Shown here in pieces: positions 34,616 to 44,991 of a stretch of DNA of 64,000 nucleotides; positions within the stretch are counted from its first letter, which is position 1, and the number at the start of each line of letters is the position of its first letter. Origin of the DNA: Sycon ciliatum (taxonomy: Eukaryota > Porifera > Calcarea > Leucosolenida > Sycettidae). The stretch lies in NCBI RefSeq assembly GCF_964019385.1, contig NC_088654.1, positions 25,070,941 to 25,134,940 of the forward strand, read 5' to 3'. The translations under genes were made by a program, and so were the position numbers. The notes under the pieces were generated by a model. It had not been told where the DNA came from and searched no databases. It saw only the letters and a list, made by a program, of their open reading frames with translations.

Positions 34616-34672
34616 GTTTTGTGAAGCACATGGTTGTGAATGTATTTCTTTATCTGCTGCTTCTATTTTCAG

Positions 34673-34924
34673 CAATGCTCCCGACTGTGACATACTCCAG
34701 CAATTCAACATCAATAACTGCACACTTTTCTGCCTTTGAAAACAGGACCACAGATTTCTGTGTGAAAAATAATACATCCGGAGCTGTTATATGCAAAAAA
34801 ACTTTGAATGTGACGATATCAGGTCTCTATTCATACACAAACTACTCAGTTTCTTCCAACACACAAACTGGTCAACTGCCATCGCAGTTTACTGCTGCTG
34901 TGAATGTGAGCACCAGCGCTTCAG
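34673..34924 (+). CDS. Host gene, divergent FN3-like exon 1
   Basis: The exon runs from acceptor CTTCTATTTTCAG to donor GTAAGC, phase 1 at both ends, 83 full codons. It reads from MLPTVTYSSNSTSITAHF to TAAVNVSTSA. The beta-sandwich pattern and the YTNYSVSSNTQ segment resemble an FN3 domain, but the usual Trp is absent. Two cysteines (DFCVKN, VICKKT) correspond to those in the exons at 55853 and 61404. Asn-x-Ser/Thr glycosylation sites are frequent, as expected for a secreted or surface protein. The Gypsy element ends 53 bases upstream of the acceptor. Confidence 0.72.
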
Positions 34925-35027
34925 GTAAGCCACCTCAGGAAAATGTATGTCAATCATCAAATTGCACTTCAACTTAGCACCTCTGCGCATGTTGTACACT
35001 TCATGTATTCGGCAACATACTTTTAAC

Positions 35028-36509
35028 GGGGAAGTGCATCGATGTTTCAAGTAGGGTTCAGATGAAAGACAATTTGATGTCGGTTCGAATGGCACATCTC
35101 TCGCTTCCATACGATAAGCCAAGCGTGACAAATCACCAATTGTATGCTCACGTTACTATAGCGACCAGCGCATTGATGACGCACGTTCTGCTTAGCACCT
35201 TGGGAGAGAAGGTAGATCATTGCAAAATTTGGTCATTTTCAATTTATTGTATTCACAAAGTGAAAGAAGGCTGTATTTAATTCTGTTAGTGTCGTGAACT
35301 GTTCACTATTAGTCCTCTCGGCTGTGTACTTGGACGTAACACCGACAGGAGAAAGCTGGAGTGAGGAGACATCAGCAGATAAGCGAAAATAGTGACGAAC
35401 ACAGTGGTGAAATCTTGGTTGGGACAAATGAGACGTTCAGCATTTACCCAAACCAAGGACCACGCCGTTTGACCTTTCAACTTGCTGAAGATGGATGTGA
35501 TGCTTCCTGGCAACTCTTCTATCTCTTGAAACATCTTCTGAACCCAGGTGAGACGACGGGTGGTGGAGATTGACGAACGAAATCATGTCGTACTTTTTGG
35601 ACAGTTTGCTGAACATTTCTCAGAAGAGATGGCGAATACCAAGCACCTTCTACAAGAGGAGCCATTTCCTAGGCTGCAGTAAGCCTAGGGATATGCAGGA
35701 GATGGCCAGAAATCGAGGACATCTGATAGTTGTAATTTTTGCCCTCCAACAAAGTGTGATTTTTGGCCTGCTGGGCCAAGCACAAGGAAGTCTTCTGCCA
35801 AAAAACTGAAGAAACTGGTTGTTGTTTGATCCTTTGGTGTAATCTTTGTAGCTAGTCAAAGCTAGTTGCTGTTCTGAAATAGACTATTTTTCGGTTCCCG
35901 GTTTGAAAGTGGACAGGCGACTTTCGTGGCTTGAAAAAGGAGTAGAGAGCGACAAAGGTACGTCTGTAGCTGATTTTTGACTGCTCCTCGTGCATTTTGG
36001 TGGTAATAGAAAATTATCAGACCAAAGTCGGTGGGCGTGCAGTTTTCTTGTTGACTTTTTAGTTGTTTCATCTCGTACCTACATGTATGTCAGTATGGTG
36101 ATGGTGAAGTGGACAAGATGATTCTCTTCCTCTAGGCTTCGTTCGGCCGACTTTGCTTCGTCCTCGTTGAAAAATGATGCTGAAAAAAGTTCGATTCGCA
36201 AAATATGTTGATTTTCAATGTACGTGATGACATGCGATTGCTGGCTATGGGCCGACAAACAGTTCACGGCATTAACAGCATTGAATACAGCACTTCTTTC
36301 ACTTCGTGAATGCAATAAACCAATTGAAAATAACCAAATTCTGCCGTGATCGACCTTCTCTCTCTCACGGAGCTAAGCAGAATGTACGTCATCGATAAGT
36401 TTTTTACATTAAGTTTGGCTTGTCATACGCAAGCAAGAGATATGCCATTCGAATCGATATCAAATTATTTTTCATCTGGACCCTACTTGAAAAATCGATG
36501 CACTTCCCC
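35028..36509. mobile_element. Fold-back element, arms of about 265-290 bases
   Basis: GGGGAAGTGCATCGATG at the left end is inverted at 36509. Matching continues inward through ATTCGAATGGCA, ACGTTCTGCTTAGC and TTTGGTCATTTTCAATTTAT-like strings to about 35315 on the left and 36245 on the right. The core of about 930 bases has no supported gene. It is non-autonomous and its class is unknown. Confidence 0.8.
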
Positions 36510-37499
36510 TTTCCCTTTCCGCGCCATGGACGCGTTTACACGTTTTTTTCAGTATGAGCAGATTGGCCATGGACGCGTTCACGCGTTCTGTCTACATTGT
36601 GCAATGTACACTGTCAGGACACACGGTTGGGATGCCAAAACTCGATTACGTGGGAGGACATCTTGAAATCTGATCACCATAGAAATGAGATCGCGTGACC
36701 TGAGCTACATGCACGCGGCAGTACGCGGAGCACAGCAAGGACTCGAGGTTTTGTGAGTTGCAGTGACTGACAAGAAGACGTAGAACTGAGGAAGACGGAG
36801 ACCGGCTGGGGCCTTTCGTTTCACTTTGGTTACCGTTCACCGTCGTTATTATTGTTTCTTTCCGAGCCCATGTGTTGGGAGCAGTGTTGGCCTCGTAAGC
36901 CGAAGGCTTCAGACATTTCGCACGCGGACTCCTGCGATAAGTAGAAGTTGCAATTTCTGCAGTCTTTGCTGAGAAAGGGATCAACATCTATCTCGTACGC
37001 TGATGCGCTGGCGCAGGTGAGGAGAGATAGAGAACAAGAGCTCCTTGACGGAATGAAGCAAAGACTCACACCGTGTTCCAGTTCTAGCTCGTTATCTCTG
37101 TTCTCAGAGTGTTTTGTAAATACACGTATATGAGTGAAAGAGCCGTGCCACGCTGCTGTGAGAAGTGACGATGGAGAGTTGTGAATTATTTGATATACCA
37201 CTCTGTTTCGTTGCAAGAGGAAAAATCAAAATAATGGCTTCGCCGTTGTACTGGTCATGTATTTTAGGTTCGCCATAGCTGCTGAAGCACACAGCAGTAG
37301 AGCACCGATGAGCGAGACAGCAAACAGTGAAGAGTTTTCAAGAGTTTGTCAGTCACGGAGGAAACATTGCAAAAAACGCCTTGCTGCTGCCGTGCTGGTG
37401 TAGTTTTAGCATCTACAACGTATATGCACATGCTTCCTTCCTTGTCGTCGCGCACGGGAGTTTGCGTGCGCCCTGTCGACTTACCTCACTTCAAGACAG
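36510..37499. other. Unassigned intron sequence
   Basis: Two copies of CCATGGACGCGTT lie within 50 bases (36523 and 36568). I see no coding motif in either strand. It is probably decayed repeat DNA. Confidence 0.3.
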
Positions 37500-38215
37500 T
37501 ATAAGGTAGCACAATATTGGCCGATTTTGACAATCGATGGCTCAAAATGTTCAGAAGATGCTAAGCTGTACAGAACATGTCTATTGCAGGCTATAGACGA
37601 GTGTACAAACTGTCATAATTCAGTGCAAAAATTCTCGGATTTCTAGAAAATGAGACACCGCTCGAAAGGTTTCAGCTTTCCAGGGGTATAAAGTTCTTTG
37701 TGATACGACAAGGTATGACCGAGCAGCGAAACATTGAATGGCCAGAATGCGCAAATTTCACATTTTGGTTGTCGATACAATTCTTGTTTTCGACTTCGCG
37801 CGGGCTAGGGATTTTCCCTAGAGACAGGGCATGCACAGTGAGCTTCAACGAGCACACTTGAATCTCAGCTTGAATCTCAGCATTTCCAGTTTGAATCGTG
37901 AAAATCCGTTCACTATGAGCAAGAAGACGAAAGAAAACACGAGAACCAGTCGTTTTGATATTTTCAGGCATGGTAGGGGATTTGGAGAGGAGGTGGAAAT
38001 AACCCTGGTATGCCTATCAAGCTATGAGCCCATGGAATGGCATCCCATGGTCAAGATCTTTCCAACAAGCCATGGATCGTGAAAATCCATCAAGGTACAG
38101 TGAAATAGGAATAAATTTCATCCCGAGCTGCGCTTGCGGCTTTGAACAGGTGAGCGCAGTGCAGAGACAAGTGCGGCCAATACAGGGAAAAACTTGCTAG
38201 CATGAAAAGGGTTAA
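37500..38215 (+). mobile_element. piggyBac-type MITE, family A copy 3 (divergent)
   Basis: The right end is GCTAGCATGAAAAGGGTTAA (38196-38215), a variant of the CATGCAAAGGGTTAA terminus. Landmarks shared with 6027-6670 are GTGTACAAACT, TATAAAGTTCTTTGTGATA, GTGAAAATCC and GGAATAAATTTC. The left end could not be fixed. Confidence 0.55.
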
Positions 38216-38369
38216 GCACGATATTTCAAGGATGTCTTTTTCTAGTCTTTCAGCCACAAACTATGTTGAGGTATGCAGCCAGCATAGAACTTAATTTTTC
38301 GTCAACCCTGCTGCCATTAGTCTTCTATTATGACTTTTCTATGTAAGCGTTTACTTGTATTTTATTATG

Positions 38370-38786
38370 GCAATCAACAGAATCAGCGAAGCGGACATTG
38401 GACGTAGTAATGAACAAGAATAAAATATGGATAATAAAATTTCCTAGCAAGTTTTCTACAGACATGCATCAGGAAAATACGTCGTAATTATGAAATCTAG
38501 CAGTAAACAACATTATGTATGTGGAAGAGTACGAAATGCACTATATGAAAATAATAGGAGAAAAGAAGGTGAAGTGAGAAAGACTAGAGAAGTGAGAACT
38601 AATAACAGGGGTACGCGAAGAGAAAAGTATGGCACGTATATATTGTTGTTTACTGCTAGATTTCATTATTGAGACGTATGTCCCTGATGAACGCCTCTAG
38701 AAAACTTGCTAGGAAATTTTATTATCCATATTTTATTCTTGTTCATTACTATGTCCAATGTGCGCTTCACTGATTCTGCTGATTGC
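38370..38786. mobile_element. Fold-back element, about 145-base inverted arms
   Basis: GCAATCAACAGAATCAGCGA (38370) is inverted at 38786. The arms share AATGAACAAGAATAAAATAT, CCTAGCAAGTTTTCTA and GAAATCTAGCAGTAAACAAC. The loop is about 130 bases. It ends only 78 bases before the acceptor of the FN3 exon at 38865, so in the pre-mRNA it could form a strong hairpin next to that splice site. Confidence 0.88.
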
Positions 38787-38864
38787 AATAACAACGTTAT
38801 TGTCTCCGTGCCGCTTATTTGTTTACTTGTATTTGTCCTGATTTTCTCTCATTCAAATATACAG

Positions 38865-39155
38865 CTCCGTCTCAATCTCCCGTATTTAATCTATTTCCTG
38901 GTGCCACTTCTGTCCGCTTGGTGTGGACAAAGGTAAAAAAGCCGCATATCAATGGTGATCCAAAAGGGTATGATATATTCTACAACGAATATGGAGCCAC
39001 AAGCAATGTTCACAATATACGTGTTGACCCTACTGTCGCTCAGAAAATAGTCTCTGATTTAAATTTCAGCACGAATTACACATTCTCAATGGCTGCCATA
39101 TCATCAGGTGGAAGAGGACCAAATCTAACCCAAACTATTGTTACAACCCAGGAAC
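38865..39155 (+). CDS. Host gene, FN3 domain exon 1
   Basis: The exon runs from an acceptor ending ATACAG to donor GTAAGT-like GTAAGTTT, phase 1 at both ends, 96 full codons. It has the features of a fibronectin type III domain: PSQSPVFNL at the start, the conserved Trp in VRLVWTKV, GYDIFYNEYG, and the NYTFSMAAISSGGRGP segment where FN3 domains have their conserved Tyr and following loop. This is an extracellular adhesion or binding module. It follows the divergent FN3-like exon 3.9 kb upstream and precedes another 16.7 kb downstream. Confidence 0.85.
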
Positions 39156-41254
39156 GTAAGTTTTAAACGAAGAGAATATTGAAGGCTGGGTACCCCCAGC
39201 CCCCCCCCCCCCCCCCCCTCCCTGCTGCCTCGTCAATAGACTCTATGGCATGAATGTAGTGTAATAAGCACTGTTTAGTGATGCTTGTTAAGACACAAGC
39301 TTTTCCTGTGGATAGGTCTGCACAAAGTTCTCTGTCCTTGTGCCTGTGGTCGACCTACCGTGTCAGCAAACAACACGGAACTTAGCAAATCCATCATCCG
39401 GGCTCAGTCCAAACTGTCATGTTTGTTGACCAAACCAGCAAGTATGTTTCCTCAGCGGGAAATTGCCACGTAACAAGCAGATCTCAGCGGGTTTATGGCT
39501 CTCTTTGGGTTTGCAAAACACTCCTCCTGAGTTACTCATATTCGTTCATTGTTTGTTTGGGCAAATTTCGAGTGATACCGGGGCCACATTGCGTCGACAT
39601 CTCAGCGTGGTATCGTTACATCTTTTTGCGGATTAAAAAAAATTCGCTAATGAAAGTGTTACACCGTGTTATGTTACATGAAAACGAATACTGTACTTGT
39701 GCGATTAAAGCCCTCTCTTGAATAGTTCCCCAGTCTCTAAGAGCTAGTGAACAAATATGGCCCTCTCTTGAATAGTTCCCCCCCCCCCCCCCCCCGTCTT
39801 GTAACCAAGAGCATGTGAAAGTTAGGTGCTCTTTTGGTAATGTTCTTGTCCATGTCATCGAACTGGTGGTTTCAGGATCCAAATCACAGTTCCTGTTGCC
39901 CTTTCTGTGGAGTCGTGATAGTTTACAGAACACATTAGGTTCAGTTTTCTTTGCCTTCTTTGTTTTTATGCTAGATGACGTAAATGTGCCAGCATTGAAA
40001 AAATAGTGCTCTCTCTCTCTCTCTCTTGAATAGTGCCCTCTCTTGAATAGCGCCCCATTTGTGATGCACATTGAAAAATAGTGCGCCATTTGCACTAATC
40101 GTGAGAGTACTTCCTCCTCGTCAGCGAAATTGTCACAGTTTGACTAGTGACTTGCCACTTTTTACTGACAACTCCATAAGCTAAACCATTCAAAACTTAT
40201 TACACAGTATGATAGTCTGAAGACTAGAGTAACGTTCCAGGACAGTTTGACTGAGAGTTTTCATGCAGAGATGAAGTCTTCGTCGTCGCTGATGTCAATG
40301 GACGCAAAAAATATCGTTCCGAAATATTTCAAGGAAGGTTGAAAGTTGGTCGCGCCTCATCTCAGACGCTTTGATTTTCTGCACCACCAACGAAGCCTAG
40401 TAAGAATACACGATCATTGCCAGGTCGATTGATTACCGTCGGCGGAATCACCCCGATCTTGAAATGAACTTGTTTTTAGCCGTGGCATGCCCATTTATTT
40501 TAGCAGTGTGGTCACAGTTCATGCAGGTAAGTGTACTATCATCCAGCGCGCCCTCTTTTTCAGCATCACTGGTACGGCACCTGCGCGTGCATCACTAGCA
40601 CTTTGTGTAGAGGCTACACGGCTCTTGCAGGTACAATCATGTACTGAGTGTCTCAGCCAGAGCGACAAATTATTATTTTATCGCTGTTGCATGCATTTAG
40701 TTTGCTGACCCCTCGATGTTTCTCCAACTTGTCCAAGCGCTGCTACTTGTTCCACGAAGTCATTCTCACCCCAGCTAAGGTAAAACAGTGATGAGGCTTG
40801 AGTGAATGGCCATAAGCACGAGAAATGTGCAGGCTGCAACGCCTGACTGATCTCGGCGAATCGAAATTACCATCGCAGCGACATCAGCGAAGAAATTGCG
40901 TCTACTTCAAAAATGTCAGCTTCCAATAACAGAAAATAGAACTTTGCCGTCACCTTATGCTGATGACTATCGCCTATGTCCGATTCCTTGCCTCTGGTAC
41001 GAGTGCTGGTGAGTAAATACCCCGTTTTATGTCAAAAGTCAAACTGCGACAATTTCGATGACGCGGAGGAAGTACGGTAACTCGAATTGTTTTCCAAACG
41101 AACAATTCTAGAATATTCGGTGAATTCGTTTCACCCCTAGTTACATGCAATGCCTGCAACTTGAACACTTCGTTTACGGACTACTATTCGGTAAGATTTA
41201 AAACAAAAAAGTGTGATGGCTGCAAAATTAAGAGAGTATGTCTGAGAATACCAA
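39156..41254. other. Intron without a recognised gene; poly-C runs and short repeats
   Basis: It contains C runs at 39199-39218 and 39778-39795. The motif CCCTCTCTTGAATAG occurs four times (near 39711, 39760, 40011 and 40033), in three of them followed by a C-rich string. Long frames here are not supported by any motif. Confidence 0.4.
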
Positions 41255-41459
41255 AGTACAGGTCCTCCCTCATTAGTAGATAATCTCTGGGCTATCAAAA
41301 AAGTTATCTTGTAACGAGACTTATCTTGTGACAGGACTTGCAGCTAAAAGTGAAGTAAGCACTAATTCATACTTAGCAGGGCTTCCCTCGATACAACGTA
41401 AATTGTCGACACTTCAACTCAATAATAAGATAATTGAAGATCTCCAACAGCGTTCTTGG
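41255..41459 (-). repeat. Dispersed repeat, copy 2
   Basis: Reverse complement of 238-446. It abuts the left end of the fold-back element at 41453. Confidence 0.7.
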
Positions 41460-43379
41460 GTTTTCTTGAAAAAGACAATTTGAAATTTTCCTCTCCATCA
41501 TGCAGAAATACGGCCAAACTCATACCTGCCTAAGAAAGCTCGCCCCTCCGTGAAGTATCCTCAGCATTTTCCTACTCCAACACTACTCCCAAAGCTGCAG
41601 AACAAAGTGTATTGTTGACTCTGAAAAGGAAAAGCGGCGGTGATCACTTGTCACTCCAAATGACAAGCTTCTAGTGCGCCACCAACAATTTTTGGTGCGA
41701 TCGCTTATGCCAAAGTGAAGTCCTGAGCGAAGGTATTGAATTTTACTGCAAGAGGCATGGTGACATCACGTGCCTCGTTACACAAGAATGACAAGTCTCG
41801 TGAATCTCAGCTCACGAAATATCCAAGTCAGCTTGGTCAAGTGCGTTGTTACTTGGCTTCAACGCCCGTTGCTCTAGAAGCGATCACAGTCGCGTTGTCA
41901 CAAAGCCTAAGAACATGCTGGCCGTGTTGTAGGCCTGCGAACTGGGACTTTCCCTGACCATGTAGCTTGAAGACCATTAAAATCACGTTCCTAATGACGT
42001 AATAAATCTGCCATGCGGTTCATGCATAAAGCACTGTTTGTACCAGTCAACACAAAGCGACCACGCTAGCAGCTCTTGTCGAGCATCGGCATGAACCCAA
42101 GGGACTTTTACTGTTGGACCATGTTCGGGATAGCAGGAGGTAAGAGTAAAAGATGCATAACTCTCCTTGCTGTACGGGGGAATATTTCAAAGGCGTATTG
42201 CCATTGCAACACTCCTAGGACAGTTTGTTGGGGTTCTGAGCAGACCATGCAGGAAATGCAGCGCACCTTCAGGGCCTGCTCTAGACATTCAACACAGCCC
42301 GGTCAGAGTGTACCTGGCGCATGCAGGCCAGCCGGGTCAAGCCGGGTCAGCCTGACCATCCGGCAGAAAAACAACCAAAAGCCTGCTCAAAACGCAGGAA
42401 AACAGAAAGGCGAATTTATTACCGGAAATCGGAAATTTTAGAGAACAAGACGAACTATCGAAGTCCGCAAACGTAGAAGGTAAACGACATGAATGCAAAG
42501 CAGTTCCATTGGATTCTGATTTAACAATTTGAAAAAAAGGAATTCTGTTTTCTAATTAGTGCTCCATCGTCCGAATCACCAGTCGGCTGAAAACTTGCAA
42601 CTGTGTCAAAAGCTATAGCCAAAGTTACGCTTTTGACTGCCTGCCCCATTGACTTTGAATGTCCTGACTTCCTGCTCGCCGCTGGCCAGATCGCGCTCGA
42701 ACCAGTTGACCCCAGTTGACCCTAGCCGAGTTTCTGTCGCTTGTAGACTGTAGTGTGTACGGTTACAAGATTTGCAACAGATGGGGTCCGCAAATCGTAA
42801 AATACCGGTATTTTAGGAATCCATTGTCAGTTTGAGACATTTTTCAGCCGGGTCAGACTGGACCCGGTGTTATCTGTTCAGCCAGGTCGTGCAGTTCCCC
42901 AGCCGGGCGCGTGACCCGGCTGACCCGGCTCTCCAGCAGGCCCTGACCTTACCTCAGCCATCACGGTCCGTTCCGAGTAGCGTGCCAGGCACGATCGTGA
43001 TCAATTGCTTCGTGTCGTGATCCGGAAAACGTCATCCTGCGTCATGAAGCACGTGATTTCACTGTACCTCTTGCTGTAAAATTCAAAACCTTCGCTCAGG
43101 ACTCGGTCAATTTTGCATCAACAGTCGCACCAAAAAGTGGGGGTAGCTCAAGGAGAAGCTTGTCGTTTGGAGTGACATGTGATCATCGCTGATTTTCCTT
43201 TTCAGCCTGGGGTCAACGATACACTTTGTTCTGCAGTGTTGGGAGTAGCTTTGGAGTAGAAATTGCTGAAGGAGACGTCGCGGAGGGGCGAGCTTTCCTG
43301 GGCAGGTATGAGCTTGGCTGAAGTTCAGCATGATGGAGTGGACAATTTCAAAATTGTTTATTTCAAGAAAACCCAAGAA
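41453..43379. mobile_element. Fold-back element, about 330-base arms, carrying a nested MITE
   Basis: TTCTTGGGTTTTCTTGAAA at 41453 is inverted at 43379. Matching continues inward (CTCATACCTGCC, AGCTCGCCCCTCCG, GTATTGTTGAC-like, CTGAGCGAAGGT) to about 41790 and 43045. The centre holds the hAT-type MITE at 42270-42945. There is no supported coding sequence. Confidence 0.82.
42265..42950. mobile_element. hAT-like MITE with 5-bp target duplication
   Basis: The inverted termini CAGGGCCTGCT (42270-42280, 42935-42945) are flanked by ACCTT on both sides (42265-42269, 42946-42950). Motifs GCCGGGTCA / TGACCCGGC repeat several times just inside both ends, as expected for subterminal transposase-binding sites. 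CAGGG termini suit hAT elements. hAT target duplications are usually 8 bp and sometimes 5, so the superfamily call is moderate. Confidence 0.65.
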
Positions 43380-43929
43380 TGAAGATGGGGGAACGTGTCC
43401 TCAGTGCTAGAAGAGGTGTTCTACTATCTGCCGGTGTATAGTTCTTGCTAATTGGAGATGTAGCTCGTACTTTTATCAGCGCTTGTAAATTGGCTATTTT
43501 CAGTACGATCATTTGAGGCGTCAGGGGTTGATGGCCCTTGTCTTCTGGGGTGCTGGCATGGCTAAGCTGTGCTGTCCCAGGAACTCTTCTAAGGTAAGGC
43601 AATGTTGGCTTCAAGGAATTTTGTTCCTAGCTTGTTCGTGTACCCTGTGGCGAGACTCGTTTTTAGACTCAATGATGTTATTTTTTGACCATTTTTGAGG
43701 GGTATGCCAGTTTCAAGGCTCCCGTCAGAAATATTTCAAGTGTTTTGCACAGTCGATCTACACCCCAAAGGGAACCTACGTGCAAATTTTGAGGGAAATC
43801 GGAGAGATCGACTTGTACACATAATTTGGTATTCTCAGACATACTGTCTTTAGGGAACATCAATTTGAGTTCTGAGTCCCTTTCGAGTTAAAGAAGTATC
43901 ATTTGAAGTCTGTTTAGTTGACTTTTTTT
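43380..43929. other. Unassigned intron sequence
   Basis: No recognisable gene or repeat structure. It lies between the fold-back element and the LINE-3 tail. Confidence 0.3.
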
Positions 43930-44016
43930 GAATTTGAATTCTTTATTCTCACGATGGCACCATCGCCAATAAGAGATAAATTTATGAGAAGGTGAGATTG
44001 TGGGTTAAGCAGTTGG

Positions 44017-44421
44017 TGTGGAATATTGCATGCTTGTCAGATAGTGCATGCTTGTTAGATATTGCATGCTTGTTAGAGATTGCATGAATAAGAGTATTGT
44101 CACAAACTAATGGTTCGCACCAAGCGTACATACAAGCATACAAGCAATTGATTATACAGTCTTCTTTCTTCTTTCTATCGTGTCTTCTAAAGTATTTTAC
44201 TTACCTTTTGCGCCATGGTACGTCTACGACGTTCCCATGGTCTTCACGTACGACATACGGTTTTCTAGCCCTTTTTCCTGGAGCTTGTCTCCTCGTGTCG
44301 TTTCTGTTTTTCATTGGTTTTTCTTTACGTTGTCTAAGGATAAGTAACAGTTTGAGTCTAAGAGAACCCAAGATGCGCTCGCGTTGAGCCAAACCAGCCT
44401 TACAAGATACCCTTTTGTAAA
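44017..44421 (+). repeat. 5' LTR of right BEL/Pao
   Basis: Its first 80 bases carry three to four tandem units of about 20-23 bases built on ATTGCATGCTTGT-AGA, which are candidate upstream regulatory repeats. Confidence 0.95.
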
Positions 44422-44422
44422 T

Positions 44423-44440
44423 TGGTCCTTCGAGCCGGAT
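44423..44440 (+). promoter_or_regulatory. Primer-binding site complementary to tRNA-Tyr
   Basis: TGGTCCTTCGAGCCGGAT lies one base after the LTR. It is the reverse complement of a tRNA 3' end ATCCGGCTCGAAGGACCA, which I recall as the acceptor/T-arm of animal tRNA-Tyr. The 18 bases stop at the position next to the modified A58, as is usual. The following bases (44441-44455, CGCCGGATTCGAACC) continue into T-loop complement after an 8-base repeat. Confidence 0.75.
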
Positions 44441-44469
44441 CGCCGGATTCGAACCAGAGAAGACTAGAG

Positions 44470-44991
44470 ATGGCAGATAGTATTGGTCCGCAGCAGAAGA
44501 TCGCCAAGGCTAAGGCGAAGACGGAATATACTAATGTCCGCCGTGGGTTGCTGGTGTCCATCGTATCGGAAACCGTGAGTGTCGAGGAGATTAAATATGG
44601 GCTACTAATGCTCGAGAACAGGATGAACTCCGTGATGGAGGTTGTTTCAGAGCTGGCAGATATATTTTGCAAGAATCCTACTTATTTAGAGAGTTTGGCA
44701 AAGGAGACTGCAGAATTAGAGGTGTCGTACACTGAGGCAGTGACGCAGGCCAGCACTACTTTAGCAAATATCAGCATGAGTAGATACAACAGTGCACACA
44801 CAAGCGAAATCACGGGGTTGCGATACACCCATCACCCAGAGAGAGTTCAGGCATATTTGGAATCCATTTCAGCCACAGACAAAATACGGACTGCACAGGA
44901 GCAGCTCCAGTGGAGCAGAGCAGCGCAAGCAGCAACAACCAGGTGCCGGTGTTGGCGTGAGTACAGATTGGCGTCTGGCTGTGAGCAGTAG
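44470..44991 (+). CDS. BEL/Pao gag N-terminal frame (173 codons)
   Basis: It begins ATG at 44470, 29 bases after the primer-binding site. The protein starts MADSIGPQQKIAKAKAKTEY. It contains a helical segment (VSVEEIKYGLLMLENRMNSV, about residues 40-60) like the N-terminus of other BEL/Pao gag proteins. It ends at TAG 44989. The rest of gag is in the next frame, which is already open from at least 44792, so the two frames overlap by about 200 bases. Either a +1 shift joins them, or one indel has split gag. Confidence 0.75.
   Translation: MADSIGPQQKIAKAKAKTEYTNVRRGLLVSIVSETVSVEEIKYGLLMLENRMNSVMEVVSELADIFCKNPTYLESLAKETAELEVSYTEAVTQASTTLANISMSRYNSAHTSEITGLRYTHHPERVQAYLESISATDKIRTAQEQLQWSRAAQAATTRCRCWREYRLASGCEQ

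Larger units (their letters stand above)
29913..34620 (+). mobile_element. Ty3/Gypsy LTR retrotransposon
   Basis: Two 195-base LTRs (29918-30112, 34421-34615) start TGTGATATC and end GTAACA. They are flanked by the 5-bp target duplication GTTTT (29913-29917, 34616-34620). I count two differences between the LTRs (GTTTCC/GTTGCC and CTCGGA/CTCTGA), about 1 percent, so the insertion is recent. A likely primer site TTTGGCGACGAAG follows the left LTR, and a purine tract GGTGGAGGGA precedes the right one. The element lies in the host intron 50 bases upstream of the FN3-like exon at 34673. Confidence 0.95.

Noticed and set aside
36830-37216. 128-codon minus-strand open frame
   Set aside because: No recognisable motif, no splice or repeat support, and an unremarkable length for this base composition.
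44017-44100. CRISPR-like spaced repeats
   Set aside because: The repeats are contiguous tandem units within an LTR of a eukaryotic retrotransposon, without regular unique spacers.
44097-44387. 96-codon open frame in the BEL/Pao LTR (also in the other LTR)
   Set aside because: It lies within U3/R, has no known domain, and is present twice only because the LTR is duplicated.
44423-44460. Possible tRNA gene fragment
   Set aside because: Only the 3' acceptor and T-arm complement is present, directly after an LTR. It is a primer-binding site, not a tRNA gene.
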